A stretch of DNA of 64,000 nt from GCA-2683135 sp964507445 (GTDB taxonomy: Bacteria; Planctomycetota; GCA-002687715), in the NCBI GenBank assembly GCA_964507445.1, contig CAZDQF010000019.1, forward strand, positions 1-64,000, in the 5' to 3' direction. The stretch's first letter is position 1. Every line of letters starts with the position of its first letter. The notes under the pieces are model-generated. The model had not been told where the DNA came from. It saw only the letters and a list, made by a program, of their open reading frames with translations, and searched no databases. This document shows positions 53,325 to 62,149 of the stretch, in pieces. The position numbers and the translations under genes are program-made.

Positions 53325-53627
53325 ATGACCACACCCATCGATCCTGGAGTGCTGCGTGTCGCTGAGGCCCTGCAGAACCAGAGTCAGCAGGCGAAGACCA
53401 CGACCGGCAAGGGATTCGGCGACGTCCTCCAGGACCTCGTCAAGGAGACGGACAAGCTGCAGAAGGACTCGGCCACCAAGGTGGACGGGCTCGCCAACGG
53501 GTCCGGTGACGACATCCACGACGTCATGATCGCCATGACCAAGGCCGACGTGTCCTTCCGCATGATGCTCGAGGTCCGGAACAAGCTCGTGGAGGCGTAT
53601 CAGGACGTGATGCGCATCCAGGTCTGA
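53325..53627 (+). CDS. fliE: Flagellar MS ring-rod junction protein FliE
   Basis: 100 residues. GFGDVLQDLVKETDKLQ and the C-terminal DIHDVMIAMTKADVSFRMMLEVRNKLVEAYQDVMRIQV are the FliE signature. It connects the MS ring to the rod. Three bases after flgC. Confidence 0.93.
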   Translation: MTTPIDPGVLRVAEALQNQSQQAKTTTGKGFGDVLQDLVKETDKLQKDSATKVDGLANGSGDDIHDVMIAMTKADVSFRMMLEVRNKLVEAYQDVMRIQV

Positions 53628-53639
53628 GGTGATTGAGCC

Positions 53640-55130
53640 ATGAACCAGTTCTTTGAACAGATGAAGCAGATCTGGGGCCGGATGACGCGGTCCCAACGCC
53701 TGATGATCGGCGGCGTGGGCGCGCTGACGGTCCTGGGCGGGGTCCTGGCGGTCTCCGCTGGTGGCTCCACCGAATGGCGACCTCTTGCGGGTGACCTGCC
53801 GCGCAAGGAGATGCAGGCGACCCTGGCCAAGCTGGATGACCAGAGCATCCCCTACCGGTTGCGGGACGGCGGCAACTCCGTGGACGTCCCCGCCGACCGT
53901 TGGGAGGACGTGCAGGCGGTGGTGGTCAAGGAGAGCCTCCTGGACGGGAAGTCCGGACGGGGCTACGAGCAGATCATGGGGGGCGGGTTGATGGACACCC
54001 GCGCCCAGCGCGAGTTCAAGCAGCTGGTGGCCAAGCAGGAAGAGCTGGAGATGGCCATCGGGCGCCTCGAGGGTATCGACGAGGCCGCGGTCTACATCAC
54101 CCCGGCCAAGAGCCACTGGACCCGTGAACGCAGCGAGCGGGCGAAGGCGTCCGTCATGCTGCGGGCGGCTCCGGGTCATCTGGTCACCGGTTCCCAGGTG
54201 GAGACCGTGGTGCGATTCGTCGCCAACGCGGTGGGGGAGCTGGACGCGGAGAGCGTGGTGGTGACGGACACCCGGGGGACAGTGCTGGCGCGCCCGCAAG
54301 GCGCCCGGGCCATCGGCGCCGCGACGACCCTCGCTCAGACCCACGGCGTGCGCCTGCAGGGCCACGCACAGGAGGCCCTGGAGCGGGTCTTCGGCGTGGA
54401 CAAGGTCGTGGTGCGTTGCCACGTGGACCTGGACAACGAGATGGTGCGTACGGAGACCGAGGGCATCGTCCCGGACTCCAAGGTGGTCGTGTCCGAGAGC
54501 ATCCGTTCCACGGAGGACAAGAAGCCCCGTGGCAGCGGCGTGGCCAGCACGGCGCCCCTCAACACGAGCAAGCGCGGACGTGCCGGAGCGACGCTCACCA
54601 CATCCAAGACGGAAGACCTGAAGACGGAGTACGAGATCGGTCGGGAGAAGACCGTTCGGGTCAAGGAGGGCGGCGCCGTGAAGCACCTCGCGGTGAGCGT
54701 CATCGCGGACGAGTCTCTTCAGGAGCACGAAGCCGCCATCGAGTCCATCGTCAAGAGCGCGGTCGGCTACCAGGTGCGTCGCGGCGACACCTGGGGTGGC
54801 GTCAGCTTCGCTCCCTTCGTCGAGCCCGTGACCGTCTCCGCCCCCGCCGCGCCGGGGCTGTGGACCACCGGGTTCATCTGGGAGGTGGCGACCTGGGCGA
54901 TCACGGGGGTGGTCGGCGTCGTGCTCGCGCTCATGGTGTGGCGATCCACGCGGCGGGCGCAGCGGGATGTGCAGGCGGCCCTGGCGAACATCGCGGAGGA
55001 GAAATCGGACAAGGACTTCGAGGTGCGGCCGGACCCTGCCGCCGAGCTTCGGGACGTGGTGGACGAGGACGCGGAGACCGTGTCCAAGCTCCTTCGGAAC
55101 TGGCTCTATGAGCCGGCAGGGAGTCGGTGA
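53640..55130 (+). CDS. fliF: Flagellar MS-ring protein FliF
   Basis: 496 residues, close to typical. The N-terminal membrane helix (23-42) is followed by the ring-building YscJ-like domain (WRPLAGDLPRKEMQATLAKLDDQSIPYRL, GLMDTRAQREFKQLVAKQEELEMAIGRLEGIDEAAVYI) and the C-terminal FliF domain (YEIGREKTVRVKEGGAVKHLAVSVIAD). A second membrane helix (about 425-445) precedes a cytoplasmic FliG-binding tail. Its TGA overlaps the fliG start. Confidence 0.95.
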   Translation: MNQFFEQMKQIWGRMTRSQRLMIGGVGALTVLGGVLAVSAGGSTEWRPLAGDLPRKEMQATLAKLDDQSIPYRLRDGGNSVDVPADRWEDVQAVVVKESLLDGKSGRGYEQIMGGGLMDTRAQREFKQLVAKQEELEMAIGRLEGIDEAAVYITPAKSHWTRERSERAKASVMLRAAPGHLVTGSQVETVVRFVANAVGELDAESVVVTDTRGTVLARPQGARAIGAATTLAQTHGVRLQGHAQEALERVFGVDKVVVRCHVDLDNEMVRTETEGIVPDSKVVVSESIRSTEDKKPRGSGVASTAPLNTSKRGRAGATLTTSKTEDLKTEYEIGREKTVRVKEGGAVKHLAVSVIADESLQEHEAAIESIVKSAVGYQVRRGDTWGGVSFAPFVEPVTVSAPAAPGLWTTGFIWEVATWAITGVVGVVLALMVWRSTRRAQRDVQAALANIAEEKSDKDFEVRPDPAAELRDVVDEDAETVSKLLRNWLYEPAGSR

Positions 55131-56152
55131 TGACCATGCAGTTGTCGGGAATACAGAAGATCGCGGTCCTCTTCGCGGTGCTCGGAGAAGACGGCGCCGC
55201 CAAGGTCATGGGCACGTTCCAGGCGGACGAGCAGGAGCGCATCGGCCAGGCCATGGTCGAGCTGGAAGAGCTCGAGCTGGAGGATGAGGTGGTCTCGGCT
55301 GTGATCGATGAGTTCCGGTCCCTCCTGGCCTCCGGCGTGGTGTTCCGTTCTCATCTCGGGAAGACCCTCCAGGGGGTGATGTCTCGACTCCACGGGGAGC
55401 AGGACGGCGGCGCTCACCTCGAACGTATCCGGGACGAGGCCAGGAGCCGGTTCCCGTTCCGCGGCCTGAGAGGGGTCAGGGCGAAGGACCTGGCGCGGGT
55501 CCTCGCGGATGAACACGAGCAGATCCAGGCCCTCGTCCTCGTGAACCTGAACCCGGATCAGGCGGCCGGTGTGCTCGGGGAGATCCCCGAACAGGTCCGG
55601 CCCGGGATCGTCTCCCGCATGGCCACCATGGAGGAGCCGTCCGCCCGACTGCTGAAGCAGGTGGCGCAGACCCTGGTGGAGCGCACCCGCGGATTGCGCC
55701 GCGAGGACGAGACCACGGGAGGTGAAGAGGAGGCTCGCTTCCGTGCGGTGGCCGACATCCTCAACGCCACCGAGGCCGGCGCCGACAAGGTCATCCTGGA
55801 GAGCATCGAGGAGGAAGACCAGGCCCTCAGCTCCAACATCCGGGATCGCATGTTCACCTGGGCCGACCTGTCCAGCCTGGACAAGCGGACCATGCAGAAG
55901 GTGCTGGCGGGTATCGACACCAAGCTCCTCGCCATGGCCTTGAAGTCCTGCGACGAAGCCGTGGCGGAAGGGCTCCTGGGGGCCACTTCCCAGCGCACCA
56001 GGGACATGATCCAGGAGGAGCGGGAGCTGCTCGGGGCGGTGCCCCTGACCGACGTGCTGGATTCTCAGAAGCAGATCCTGATGGCGGTCCGCGAGTTGAT
56101 CGACTCGGGTGAGATCTCGGCGGTCAAGGGAGGGGGCGCACTTGTCGCGTAG
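55130..56152 (+). CDS. fliG: Flagellar motor switch protein FliG
   Basis: 340 residues, standard size. GIQKIAVLFAVLGEDGAAKVM, then HEQIQALVLVNLNPDQAAGVLGEIPEQVRPGIVSRMA in the middle domain, and the C-terminal torque domain (RMFTWADLSSLDKRTMQKVLAGIDTKLLAMALKSCDE, LDSQKQILMAVRELIDSGEI) are canonical. Charged residues for stator contact are kept. ATG 55130 is preferred over GTG 55127. It overlaps the fliH start. Confidence 0.95.
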   Translation: MTMQLSGIQKIAVLFAVLGEDGAAKVMGTFQADEQERIGQAMVELEELELEDEVVSAVIDEFRSLLASGVVFRSHLGKTLQGVMSRLHGEQDGGAHLERIRDEARSRFPFRGLRGVRAKDLARVLADEHEQIQALVLVNLNPDQAAGVLGEIPEQVRPGIVSRMATMEEPSARLLKQVAQTLVERTRGLRREDETTGGEEEARFRAVADILNATEAGADKVILESIEEEDQALSSNIRDRMFTWADLSSLDKRTMQKVLAGIDTKLLAMALKSCDEAVAEGLLGATSQRTRDMIQEERELLGAVPLTDVLDSQKQILMAVRELIDSGEISAVKGGGALVA

Positions 56153-56780
56153 AGCCGTCGTTCTCCCCCGTGGCCTGGTGGCGGTCCGTGCCAGAACCGC
56201 CGCCGTGGCCGGTGATCCGGAGCCCGCAGCGGCCCCGACGGCGTCCGCTCCGTGCTCCGAGGTCTCCGGTCCCGCCGTCGACCTGAAGGAGCTCCAGCGG
56301 AAGGCCTACGAGCGGGGTTACGCCCACGCCGTCGAGCAGAGAGGGGCCTCCATGGAGGCGGCCTCCAGTGCGTTGACGGAGGCGGCGGAGGCGCTCCGCG
56401 CTGCTCGCGCTCGTGACGAGGAGGAGCTGGCCGGGTTCGCGGTGCGGCTCGCCACCACCATCGCTGAGCAGCTGGTGGGGGAGGTCATCGATCAAGGGGA
56501 GCACGACGTCAACGAGATGGTGCGCCGGGTGCTCGACGCGGTGATGCCGGAGGTTGATGAAGGCACCGCGGAATTGCACGGTCACCCCGAGGACCTGGAG
56601 CTGCTGCCCACCACCCTGCTCCACGGGTCCACGGCGCTCAAGCGTCACGGCGACCCGTCCATGGACCGCGGCTCCTTCCGCGTCCACGCGGGGGACATCG
56701 AGTTCTACTCCGGCGTCGAGGAGCGGCTGTCCGCCATCCGAGATCGCCTCATTCAGGAGACCAGAGATGGCGCTTCCTGA
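56142..56780 (+). CDS. fliH: Flagellar export ATPase regulator FliH
   Basis: 212 residues from TTG 56142, six bases after GGGAGGGGG and overlapping the end of fliG. A variable Pro/Ala N-terminus precedes LQRKAYERGYAHAVEQ, then ALTEAAEALRAARARDEEELAGFAVRLATTIAEQLVGEVI, the typical FliH/YscL helical region, and a C-terminal alpha/beta domain (HGDPSMDRGSFRVHAGDIEFYSGVEERL). It holds FliI at the export gate. The position between fliG and fliI confirms the call. Confidence 0.85.
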   Translation: MSRRAVVLPRGLVAVRARTAAVAGDPEPAAAPTASAPCSEVSGPAVDLKELQRKAYERGYAHAVEQRGASMEAASSALTEAAEALRAARARDEEELAGFAVRLATTIAEQLVGEVIDQGEHDVNEMVRRVLDAVMPEVDEGTAELHGHPEDLELLPTTLLHGSTALKRHGDPSMDRGSFRVHAGDIEFYSGVEERLSAIRDRLIQETRDGAS

Positions 56781-58089
56781 CCTCGCCGAATTGGAACGGC
56801 TCGCCCGTTCGGTGCCCGTAGGCGTCCGCGCAGGAGTGCTGACCCAGGTGGTCGGGCTGCTGGTGGAGTGTCGTGGGCTCAACGCGGCCATGGGTGACCT
56901 CTGCCGCGTGGAGCTGGCGGATCACCAGTCCATCGAGATGGAGGTGGTCGGCTTTCGCGGGCAGGCCACGCTGTTGATGCCGCTGGGTGAAGCCCAGGGG
57001 CTGCGACCCGGGGCGCGGGTCGTGCCGACGGAGAATCGCCTGGGCGTGCGCTGCTCGGAGGCTCTGCTCGGTCGGGTGCTCGACGGTCTCGGCCGTCCCA
57101 TTGATGGTATGGACCCGATCACCGCCGGTCGCCGGCAGCCGCTCAATCGAGCGGCACCGGGGCCGCTGGAACGTGAGAACGTCGCCGACGTGCTGCCCAC
57201 CGGGACGTCGGTCATCGACGGGTTCCTGACCCTGGGCCGAGGACAGCGGATCGGCGTGTTCGCCGGGTCCGGCGTGGGCAAGTCGACCCTGCTGGCCGAC
57301 ATCGCCCGGGGCACCGTGGCGGACGTCAACGTCATCGCCCTCATCGGGGAGCGCGGCCGCGAGGTCCGGCAGTTCATCGAAGAGACCCTGGGACCGGAGG
57401 GGCTGGCTCGCTCCGTGGTGGTCGTCGCCACTTCGGACATGCCGCCGCTCATCCGTATCAAGGCGTGCTTCACCGCCGTCGCCATCGCCGAGTGGTTCCG
57501 CGACATGGGCAAGGACGTCATGATGATGGTGGACTCCGTCACCAGGCTCGCCGGCGCTACCCGGGAAGTGGGCCTCGCCCTCGGCGAGCCGCCCACGGTG
57601 CGCGGCTACCCGCCGTCCTTCTTCAGCGCAATGCCGCGGCTCGTGGAGCGGCTCGGCAGGACGGCGACCGGGAGCATCACCGGGATCTTCACCGTCCTCG
57701 TGGACGGCGACGACATGAACGAACCCGTCGCGGACACCCTCCGAGGGTTGCTGGACGGACACGTGGTGCTGTCGCGGGCGATCGCGCAGCGGGGTCAGTT
57801 CCCCGCGGTGGATGTCCTGCAGAGCACGTCACGGATCATGAATCAGGTCACCACGCCGGAGCACCAGAAGGTGGCGCGTGAGCTGCGCGCCTCCATGGCC
57901 GCGTATGAAGAGGCCAGGGACCTGGTGAGCATCGGGGCGTACAAGCCCGGGAGTGACCCGAAGGTGGACGGCGCCCTGGCCATCAAGGACGACATCGAAG
58001 GCCTGTTGGCGCAGACACAGGGATTGACGCGCGGGTACGAGGACACCATGGCGCGGATGGCAGAGATCGCAGGGAAGGCCAACACGTGA
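56767..58089 (+). CDS. fliI: Flagellum-specific export ATPase FliI
   Basis: 440 residues. F1-beta-like: Walker A GVFAGSGVGKST (about 163-174), LIGERGREVRQFIEETLG, MMMVDSVTRLAGATREVGLALGEPP, RGYPPSFFSAMPRLVERLGR and GSITGIFTVLVDGDDMNEPVADTLRGLLDGHVVLSR are diagnostic. It powers type III export of axial proteins with FliH and FliJ. ATG 56767 overlaps fliH by 14 bp; longer in-frame extensions are shadows. Confidence 0.96.
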   Translation: MALPDLAELERLARSVPVGVRAGVLTQVVGLLVECRGLNAAMGDLCRVELADHQSIEMEVVGFRGQATLLMPLGEAQGLRPGARVVPTENRLGVRCSEALLGRVLDGLGRPIDGMDPITAGRRQPLNRAAPGPLERENVADVLPTGTSVIDGFLTLGRGQRIGVFAGSGVGKSTLLADIARGTVADVNVIALIGERGREVRQFIEETLGPEGLARSVVVVATSDMPPLIRIKACFTAVAIAEWFRDMGKDVMMMVDSVTRLAGATREVGLALGEPPTVRGYPPSFFSAMPRLVERLGRTATGSITGIFTVLVDGDDMNEPVADTLRGLLDGHVVLSRAIAQRGQFPAVDVLQSTSRIMNQVTTPEHQKVARELRASMAAYEEARDLVSIGAYKPGSDPKVDGALAIKDDIEGLLAQTQGLTRGYEDTMARMAEIAGKANT

Positions 58090-58535
58090 AGAAGTTCAGT
58101 TTCAAGTTGCAGAAGATCCAGAGGATGCGGGTCGCCGCCGAGCGACAGGCGCTCGTCGAGCTCTCTCGCACCGTCGGCGCCGTCAGGGAAGCGGAGGAGC
58201 ACCTCCGGATGATCCAGGAGCGTCGGGCAGAGGTGATCGCGTCGCTGCGCGGCACCATGGACGAAGCGGTCGTTCAGGTCCCTGTGCTGGAGAGACACCA
58301 CAAAGACCTGGATCGGTTGGATGGGTTCGAGGCGCGGGGGCGGCAGTCCCTGGCCGCAGCTCAGAGCGCCTACGACGCGGCGGCTGAGTGGCTGCGGGAG
58401 CGCCGCGGTGAGGTCAAGGCCCTGGAGCTCCTGGAGGAGAAGGAGCGCCGGCGGCACCAGGAAGAGTGCGATCGTGACGAGGGCGCGCTGCAAGATGAGC
58501 TGGCCCTCGCCAGACACGACAGGAGGGTGCGATGA
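58086..58535 (+). CDS. fliJ: Flagellar export chaperone FliJ
   Basis: 149 residues of coiled coil beginning KKFSFKLQKIQRMRVAAERQALVELSRTVGAV, the conserved FliJ start (F.L..LL..R...E..A...L). It forms the central stalk of the export ATPase. It overlaps fliI and the next gene by four bases each. Confidence 0.85.
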   Translation: MKKFSFKLQKIQRMRVAAERQALVELSRTVGAVREAEEHLRMIQERRAEVIASLRGTMDEAVVQVPVLERHHKDLDRLDGFEARGRQSLAAAQSAYDAAAEWLRERRGEVKALELLEEKERRRHQEECDRDEGALQDELALARHDRRVR

Positions 58536-59275
58536 AGAAGGCGCTGATGGTATTGGGCGTGCTCATGCTCGCTCAACTGGTCTTCGTAGGCCTGGTCCAT
58601 GTGCTCATCCGGGTGCAGGGCAAGGACTCGCCAGAGACCATGGAGTCGCTCCACGGCATGCCGCTGATCGGCGGGTTCTTCATCCCACCGAAGGTCGTCG
58701 AGGAAGAGCTGGACCCGGAGCAGGTGCGGGACGCGGAGACCGTCCATCGGTTGCGCGAGAGCCTCGAGCTCTACGAGCTCCCGGAGGGCTTCTCTCGTGA
58801 GGAGCTGGAGGGCCTCGCCCATGACCTGGCGAGCGCACGGACGGAGAGCCAACAGCAGCGGCTCGACATGAACCAGGAGCGGGTCGCGCTGGACGCGGAG
58901 AAGCGAGAGGCGACAGCGGAGCGCCAGCGCCTCGAGCAGCTGGCCGTCGAATTGACCTCCCAGGCGGAGTCTTTGCAAGCGGCCCTGGACGAGGTGACCC
59001 AGCGGGAGAACCGGCTGGAGGATGCACAACGCAAGAACCTGGGCATCGTCCGCGCCACCTACGAGAAGATGGAGCCGATCAAGGCTGCGGAGATCCTGGC
59101 TGCCATGGACGAGGACCTGGTGGCTCGGATCCTGTCCGGGATGTCGGAGCGCAACTCCGCCCGCATCCTCCAGGAGTTCGACGTCGGAGACGGGGGAAGC
59201 TCCAAGGCCGTGGGAATCACCAAGAGGATGATGTTGATCACGTCCGGAACGGCCGATAAGTCAACGGGAGGGTAG
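58532..59275 (+). CDS. MotE-like membrane coiled-coil protein with MgtE-N-like end
   Basis: 247 residues. A membrane helix at 4-26 (ALMVLGVLMLAQLVFVGLVHVLI) precedes a coiled coil (about 105-175: DMNQERVALDAEKREATAERQRLEQLAVELTSQAESLQAALDEV). The C-terminal YEKMEPIKAAEILAAMDEDLVARILSGMSERNSARIL is an MgtE-N-like segment. This layout fits MotE, a periplasmic chaperone-like partner of motor proteins that follows fliJ in other bacteria. Its use in stator or FliG assembly is inferred. Confidence 0.78.
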   Translation: MKKALMVLGVLMLAQLVFVGLVHVLIRVQGKDSPETMESLHGMPLIGGFFIPPKVVEEELDPEQVRDAETVHRLRESLELYELPEGFSREELEGLAHDLASARTESQQQRLDMNQERVALDAEKREATAERQRLEQLAVELTSQAESLQAALDEVTQRENRLEDAQRKNLGIVRATYEKMEPIKAAEILAAMDEDLVARILSGMSERNSARILQEFDVGDGGSSKAVGITKRMMLITSGTADKSTGG

Positions 59276-59285
59276 CGCGGGGGAG

Positions 59286-59314
59286 GTTGAGTGCGCTGCA
59301 TAACACTCAATCCC
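59286..59314 (+). terminator. Hairpin ahead of the motor genes
   Basis: TTGAGTG, 10-nt loop, CACTCAA, bracketed by GGGA and TCCC. A second hairpin GGCCCC/GGGGCC follows (about 59325-59346). Neither has a long T run. They may partly separate the export genes from motA or attenuate read-through. Confidence 0.4.
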
Positions 59315-59380
59315 AGGCGTGTTTGGCCCCATGAAGGTCCGGGGCCCTCATTGATCGCGCGATAAGAGGTCTTTCAGAGC

Positions 59381-60154
59381 ATGGATGTCGCAACACTCGT
59401 AGGCATCGTCATGGGGTTCGGGCTGGTCCTGTGGTCCATGGCTTCCAGCGCCGGCATCGGAGCCTTCGTGGATGTGCCGTCCATGGCCATCGTCATCGGC
59501 GGCACCCTCGCGGCGACGTTGATCGCGTTCCCGCTGGCCAAGGTGACCGGCGTCGTGAAGGTCATCAAGAAGACCTTCCTCTACCCCCTGCCCTCGGCGC
59601 AGGCGGAGATCGAGCGCATGGCGGACTTCGCCTACGTGGCCCGGCGTGAAGGGCTGCTGGCGCTCGAAGAGAAGATCAAGGACCTGGACGACCCGTTCCT
59701 CATCAAGGGGGTGCGGCTCGTGGTTGACGGGTTCCCGGCCCAGACGGTGCGGGACATCCTCGGGATCGAACTGTTCGGCATGCAGTCCCGGCACCAGGGG
59801 GGCAAGAAGATCATGGACCAGATGGGGGCCATGGCGCCCTCCTTCGGCATGATCGGCACCCTCATCGGCCTCATCGCCATGCTCAAGAACCTGAACGACC
59901 CGTCCAACATCGGCGTGGGTATGGCCGTGGCGCTGCTGACGACCTTCTACGGAGCGGTCCTGGCCAACATGATCTTCCTGCCCCTGGCGGTGAAGCTCGA
60001 CACCCGTCAGAAGCAGGAGACCCTGGTCCGCGAGATCATGATCGAGGGCATCGCCTCCATCCAGGCGGGGGACAAGCCGCAGATGATCAAGGAGAAGCTG
60101 AAGAGCTACATCCCTCCCGGTGATCGGGCGGTCCTTGAGGACGCGAAGAAGTAG
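59381..60154 (+). CDS. motA: Flagellar stator protein MotA
   Basis: 257 residues with four membrane helices. VGIVMGFGLVLWSM, VDVPSMAIVIGGTLAATLIAFPL, the cytoplasmic torque loop carrying charged residues (KKTFLYPLPSAQAEIERMADFAYVARREGLLALEE), then MGAMAPSFGMIGTLIGLIAMLKNL and MAVALLTTFYGAVLANMIFLPLAVKL. An AGAGGT site precedes the ATG. It is the only motA in view, but two motB genes follow it. The coupling ion cannot be assigned from sequence alone. Confidence 0.95.
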   Translation: MDVATLVGIVMGFGLVLWSMASSAGIGAFVDVPSMAIVIGGTLAATLIAFPLAKVTGVVKVIKKTFLYPLPSAQAEIERMADFAYVARREGLLALEEKIKDLDDPFLIKGVRLVVDGFPAQTVRDILGIELFGMQSRHQGGKKIMDQMGAMAPSFGMIGTLIGLIAMLKNLNDPSNIGVGMAVALLTTFYGAVLANMIFLPLAVKLDTRQKQETLVREIMIEGIASIQAGDKPQMIKEKLKSYIPPGDRAVLEDAKK

Positions 60155-60166
60155 CGGGCGGCGGTC

Positions 60167-60910
60167 GTGGCGAATCGAAAGGGACCCGAGCCTGAGAAGG
60201 AGATGCTGGCCCCCCTGTGGGTGGTCACGTTTGGCGACCTCATCTCCTTGCTGGTGACCTTCTTCATCCTGCTCTACACCTTCTCCGCCGTGGACCAGGA
60301 CGACATGCGACGGGTCCAGGGTTCCTTGACGGGGGCTCTCGGTGTGGTGACGGACCCGGGGAAGAAGTCCAAGGCGAACCTCGAGAAGACCCACGTCCCC
60401 TTGACCGTGAGGACCGACCTGCGCGGGTCCGAGACCCTCCCCAAGCGCAGCGAGATCGAGGAGCTGATCAACGACAAGATCCAGGACCCCAGTGTGTTCG
60501 ACCAGAAGGTGGACATGGAGGGTCTCAAGGACGGACTCCGCATCCGTCTCGACGGCAACCACTTCTTCAAGCCGGGGAGGACCACCCTCGACCCGGTCGG
60601 GAAGGAGGTGCTGCTCGAGATAGGCCGCATGTTCAAGGAGGAGCCTGTCCGCCTGGTCGTCGAGGCGCACACGGATCCGATGACGTCCACGGTCGGGGAT
60701 ACGGATCCCCGGACCCACACCCAGATCATCGCTCGTGTGATGGCTCAGGCGCTCGTGCGTGATGGTGATTGGGACCCGTCCCGGGTGGGGGCATCCGCGA
60801 AGGGAGCGTCCGTCCCCGTGGCCGGAAACGACACGGAGATCGGGCGCCGGAAGAACCGCAGGATCGAGATCCAGGTGATCTACGGGCTGCGGGGTAAGGG
60901 GCGGCTGTGA
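60167..60910 (+). CDS. motB: Flagellar stator protein MotB (first copy)
   Basis: 247 residues from GTG 60167. LAPLWVVTFGDLISLLVTFFILLYTFS is the single membrane helix with the ion-binding Asp (D24). Residues 125-245 form the OmpA-like peptidoglycan-binding domain (LDPVGKEVLLEIGRMFKEEPVRLVVEAHTD, VGASAKGASVPVAGNDTEIGRRKNRRIEIQV). Its stop overlaps the start of a paralogue by four bases. Confidence 0.92.
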   Translation: MANRKGPEPEKEMLAPLWVVTFGDLISLLVTFFILLYTFSAVDQDDMRRVQGSLTGALGVVTDPGKKSKANLEKTHVPLTVRTDLRGSETLPKRSEIEELINDKIQDPSVFDQKVDMEGLKDGLRIRLDGNHFFKPGRTTLDPVGKEVLLEIGRMFKEEPVRLVVEAHTDPMTSTVGDTDPRTHTQIIARVMAQALVRDGDWDPSRVGASAKGASVPVAGNDTEIGRRKNRRIEIQVIYGLRGKGRL

Positions 60911-61617
60911 GCGAGAAGAAGGCCGCTCCACAAGACGAAGAAGCCGGCGCGCCCATGTACATGCTGTCCTTCGGGGACATGATGACGAACCTGTTGTGCT
61001 TCTTCATCCTGCTCTGCGCCTTCGCCGAAGAGCGTCGGGTCGGGTTCATCAGCGATGGCGTGAGGTCTTTTCGCCAGGCGCTCATGTCCCACGGTCTGCC
61101 CGGCGTCCTCCCCGGTGACCGTCAACCTCTGGACCTTGGAGCAGACCGGGTCCTGTTCCGCCCCGCCAAGAGCATCAGCCCACGGTTGCTGGTGGACTCC
61201 GACGGCGCCATCAAGGACTCCAACCGGGATGCCCTGCGGGACGTGATGATCGGCGCCCTCGAGAAGCCCGGCGCTCACGAGATCGCGGCGCCCATCGTCT
61301 TCTCTCCGGGGACGTCCGAGCTCACCGCAGCCCACAAGGCGGTGCTGGACCTGATGGCGCTGCGCTTGTCCGGTTATCCCGATACCCGCGTTCGCGTGGA
61401 GGCTTTCGCGTGGAAGGAAGGCGTCCCCACCAACGATGCGTGGAAGCTCTCCATGGAGCGCGCCCAGAACGTCATCAGCTATCTGGCCTCTGTTGGCGAT
61501 AACAACAGTGACAGATACACACCTATCGGGTACGGACCTGCCGCAAATGGCGACACGTCCGAACGACAAGACCGATGGGGACGCCGGATCGCTCTCGTCA
61601 GCGTCGTCAATCTCTGA
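60907..61617 (+). CDS. Second MotB-like stator protein
   Basis: 236 residues from GTG 60907. APMYMLSFGDMMTNLLCFFILLCAFAEE gives a membrane helix with Asp at the same position (D24) as the first MotB. The OmpA-like domain is more divergent (IVFSPGTSELTAAHKAVLDLMALRLSGYPDTRVRVEAFA, SMERAQNVISYLASVG, RWGRRIALVSVVN). The pair could form mixed stators with one MotA, as MotB-MotB2 heterodimers, or serve different conditions. Translational coupling argues for equal production. Confidence 0.87.
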   Translation: MSEKKAAPQDEEAGAPMYMLSFGDMMTNLLCFFILLCAFAEERRVGFISDGVRSFRQALMSHGLPGVLPGDRQPLDLGADRVLFRPAKSISPRLLVDSDGAIKDSNRDALRDVMIGALEKPGAHEIAAPIVFSPGTSELTAAHKAVLDLMALRLSGYPDTRVRVEAFAWKEGVPTNDAWKLSMERAQNVISYLASVGDNNSDRYTPIGYGPAANGDTSERQDRWGRRIALVSVVNL

Positions 61618-61647
61618 TCGGCGCCGCCGGGTTCATCCGGGCTGAGG

Positions 61648-61672
61648 CCTCCCGTTTGTCCGCGGGGGGAGG
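61648..61672 (+). promoter_or_regulatory. Hairpin that could mask the fliL ribosome site
   Basis: CCTCCC (61648-61653) complements GGGAGG (61667-61672), part of the ribosome site before ATG 61682. Translation of fliL could depend on ribosomes or factors opening it. Confidence 0.3.
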
Positions 61673-61681
61673 AGCGTTGCA

Positions 61682-62149
61682 ATGAAGAAGAAGCTATTCG
61701 TCGGGGTCGGCCTCGTCGTGTTGTTGGGGGGTTCCGCCTTCGTTGTCGTCGCGACAGCGGGGACGCCCGTGCCCATCGACTACGGCATCCCAGGGACCGA
61801 CGCCTACTACACCAGTGATGAGATCCAGCAGACCCTGCCGGACATCATGGCCAACCTGGCGCTGCCGCAGCGGTCGAGCTACGCCGACATCAAGGCCACG
61901 GTCGTGTACCGCGTCGGCGGGCCGTTGTCTCCCGAGGTCGCCGCCGGACGGTTCCCTGAAGGTGAGGCGCGCCTGCGGGACGCCTTCATCATGCTCATCA
62001 GCTCGAAGACCCCGGCGGATGTCCAGTCTGCGGAGCAGAAGGAGCTGCTGAAGACCGAGATGAAGAAGAAGATCCAGCAGATCGTGTTTCCCGAGAAGCA
62101 CGGACGCGTTGAGGAGATCCTCTTCAGGGAGTTCGCGGTGCAGCAATGA
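61682..62149 (+). CDS. fliL: Flagellar basal-body-associated protein FliL
   Basis: 155 residues. One N-terminal membrane helix (FVGVGLVVLLGGSAFVVVA) and a periplasmic domain (SYADIKATVVYRVGG, LRDAFIMLISSKTPADVQSAEQKELLKTEMKKKIQQIVFP, VEEILFREFAVQQ) match FliL, which surrounds the stators and raises torque. It follows the motB pair and overlaps the next gene by four bases. Confidence 0.88.
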   Translation: MKKKLFVGVGLVVLLGGSAFVVVATAGTPVPIDYGIPGTDAYYTSDEIQQTLPDIMANLALPQRSSYADIKATVVYRVGGPLSPEVAAGRFPEGEARLRDAFIMLISSKTPADVQSAEQKELLKTEMKKKIQQIVFPEKHGRVEEILFREFAVQQ

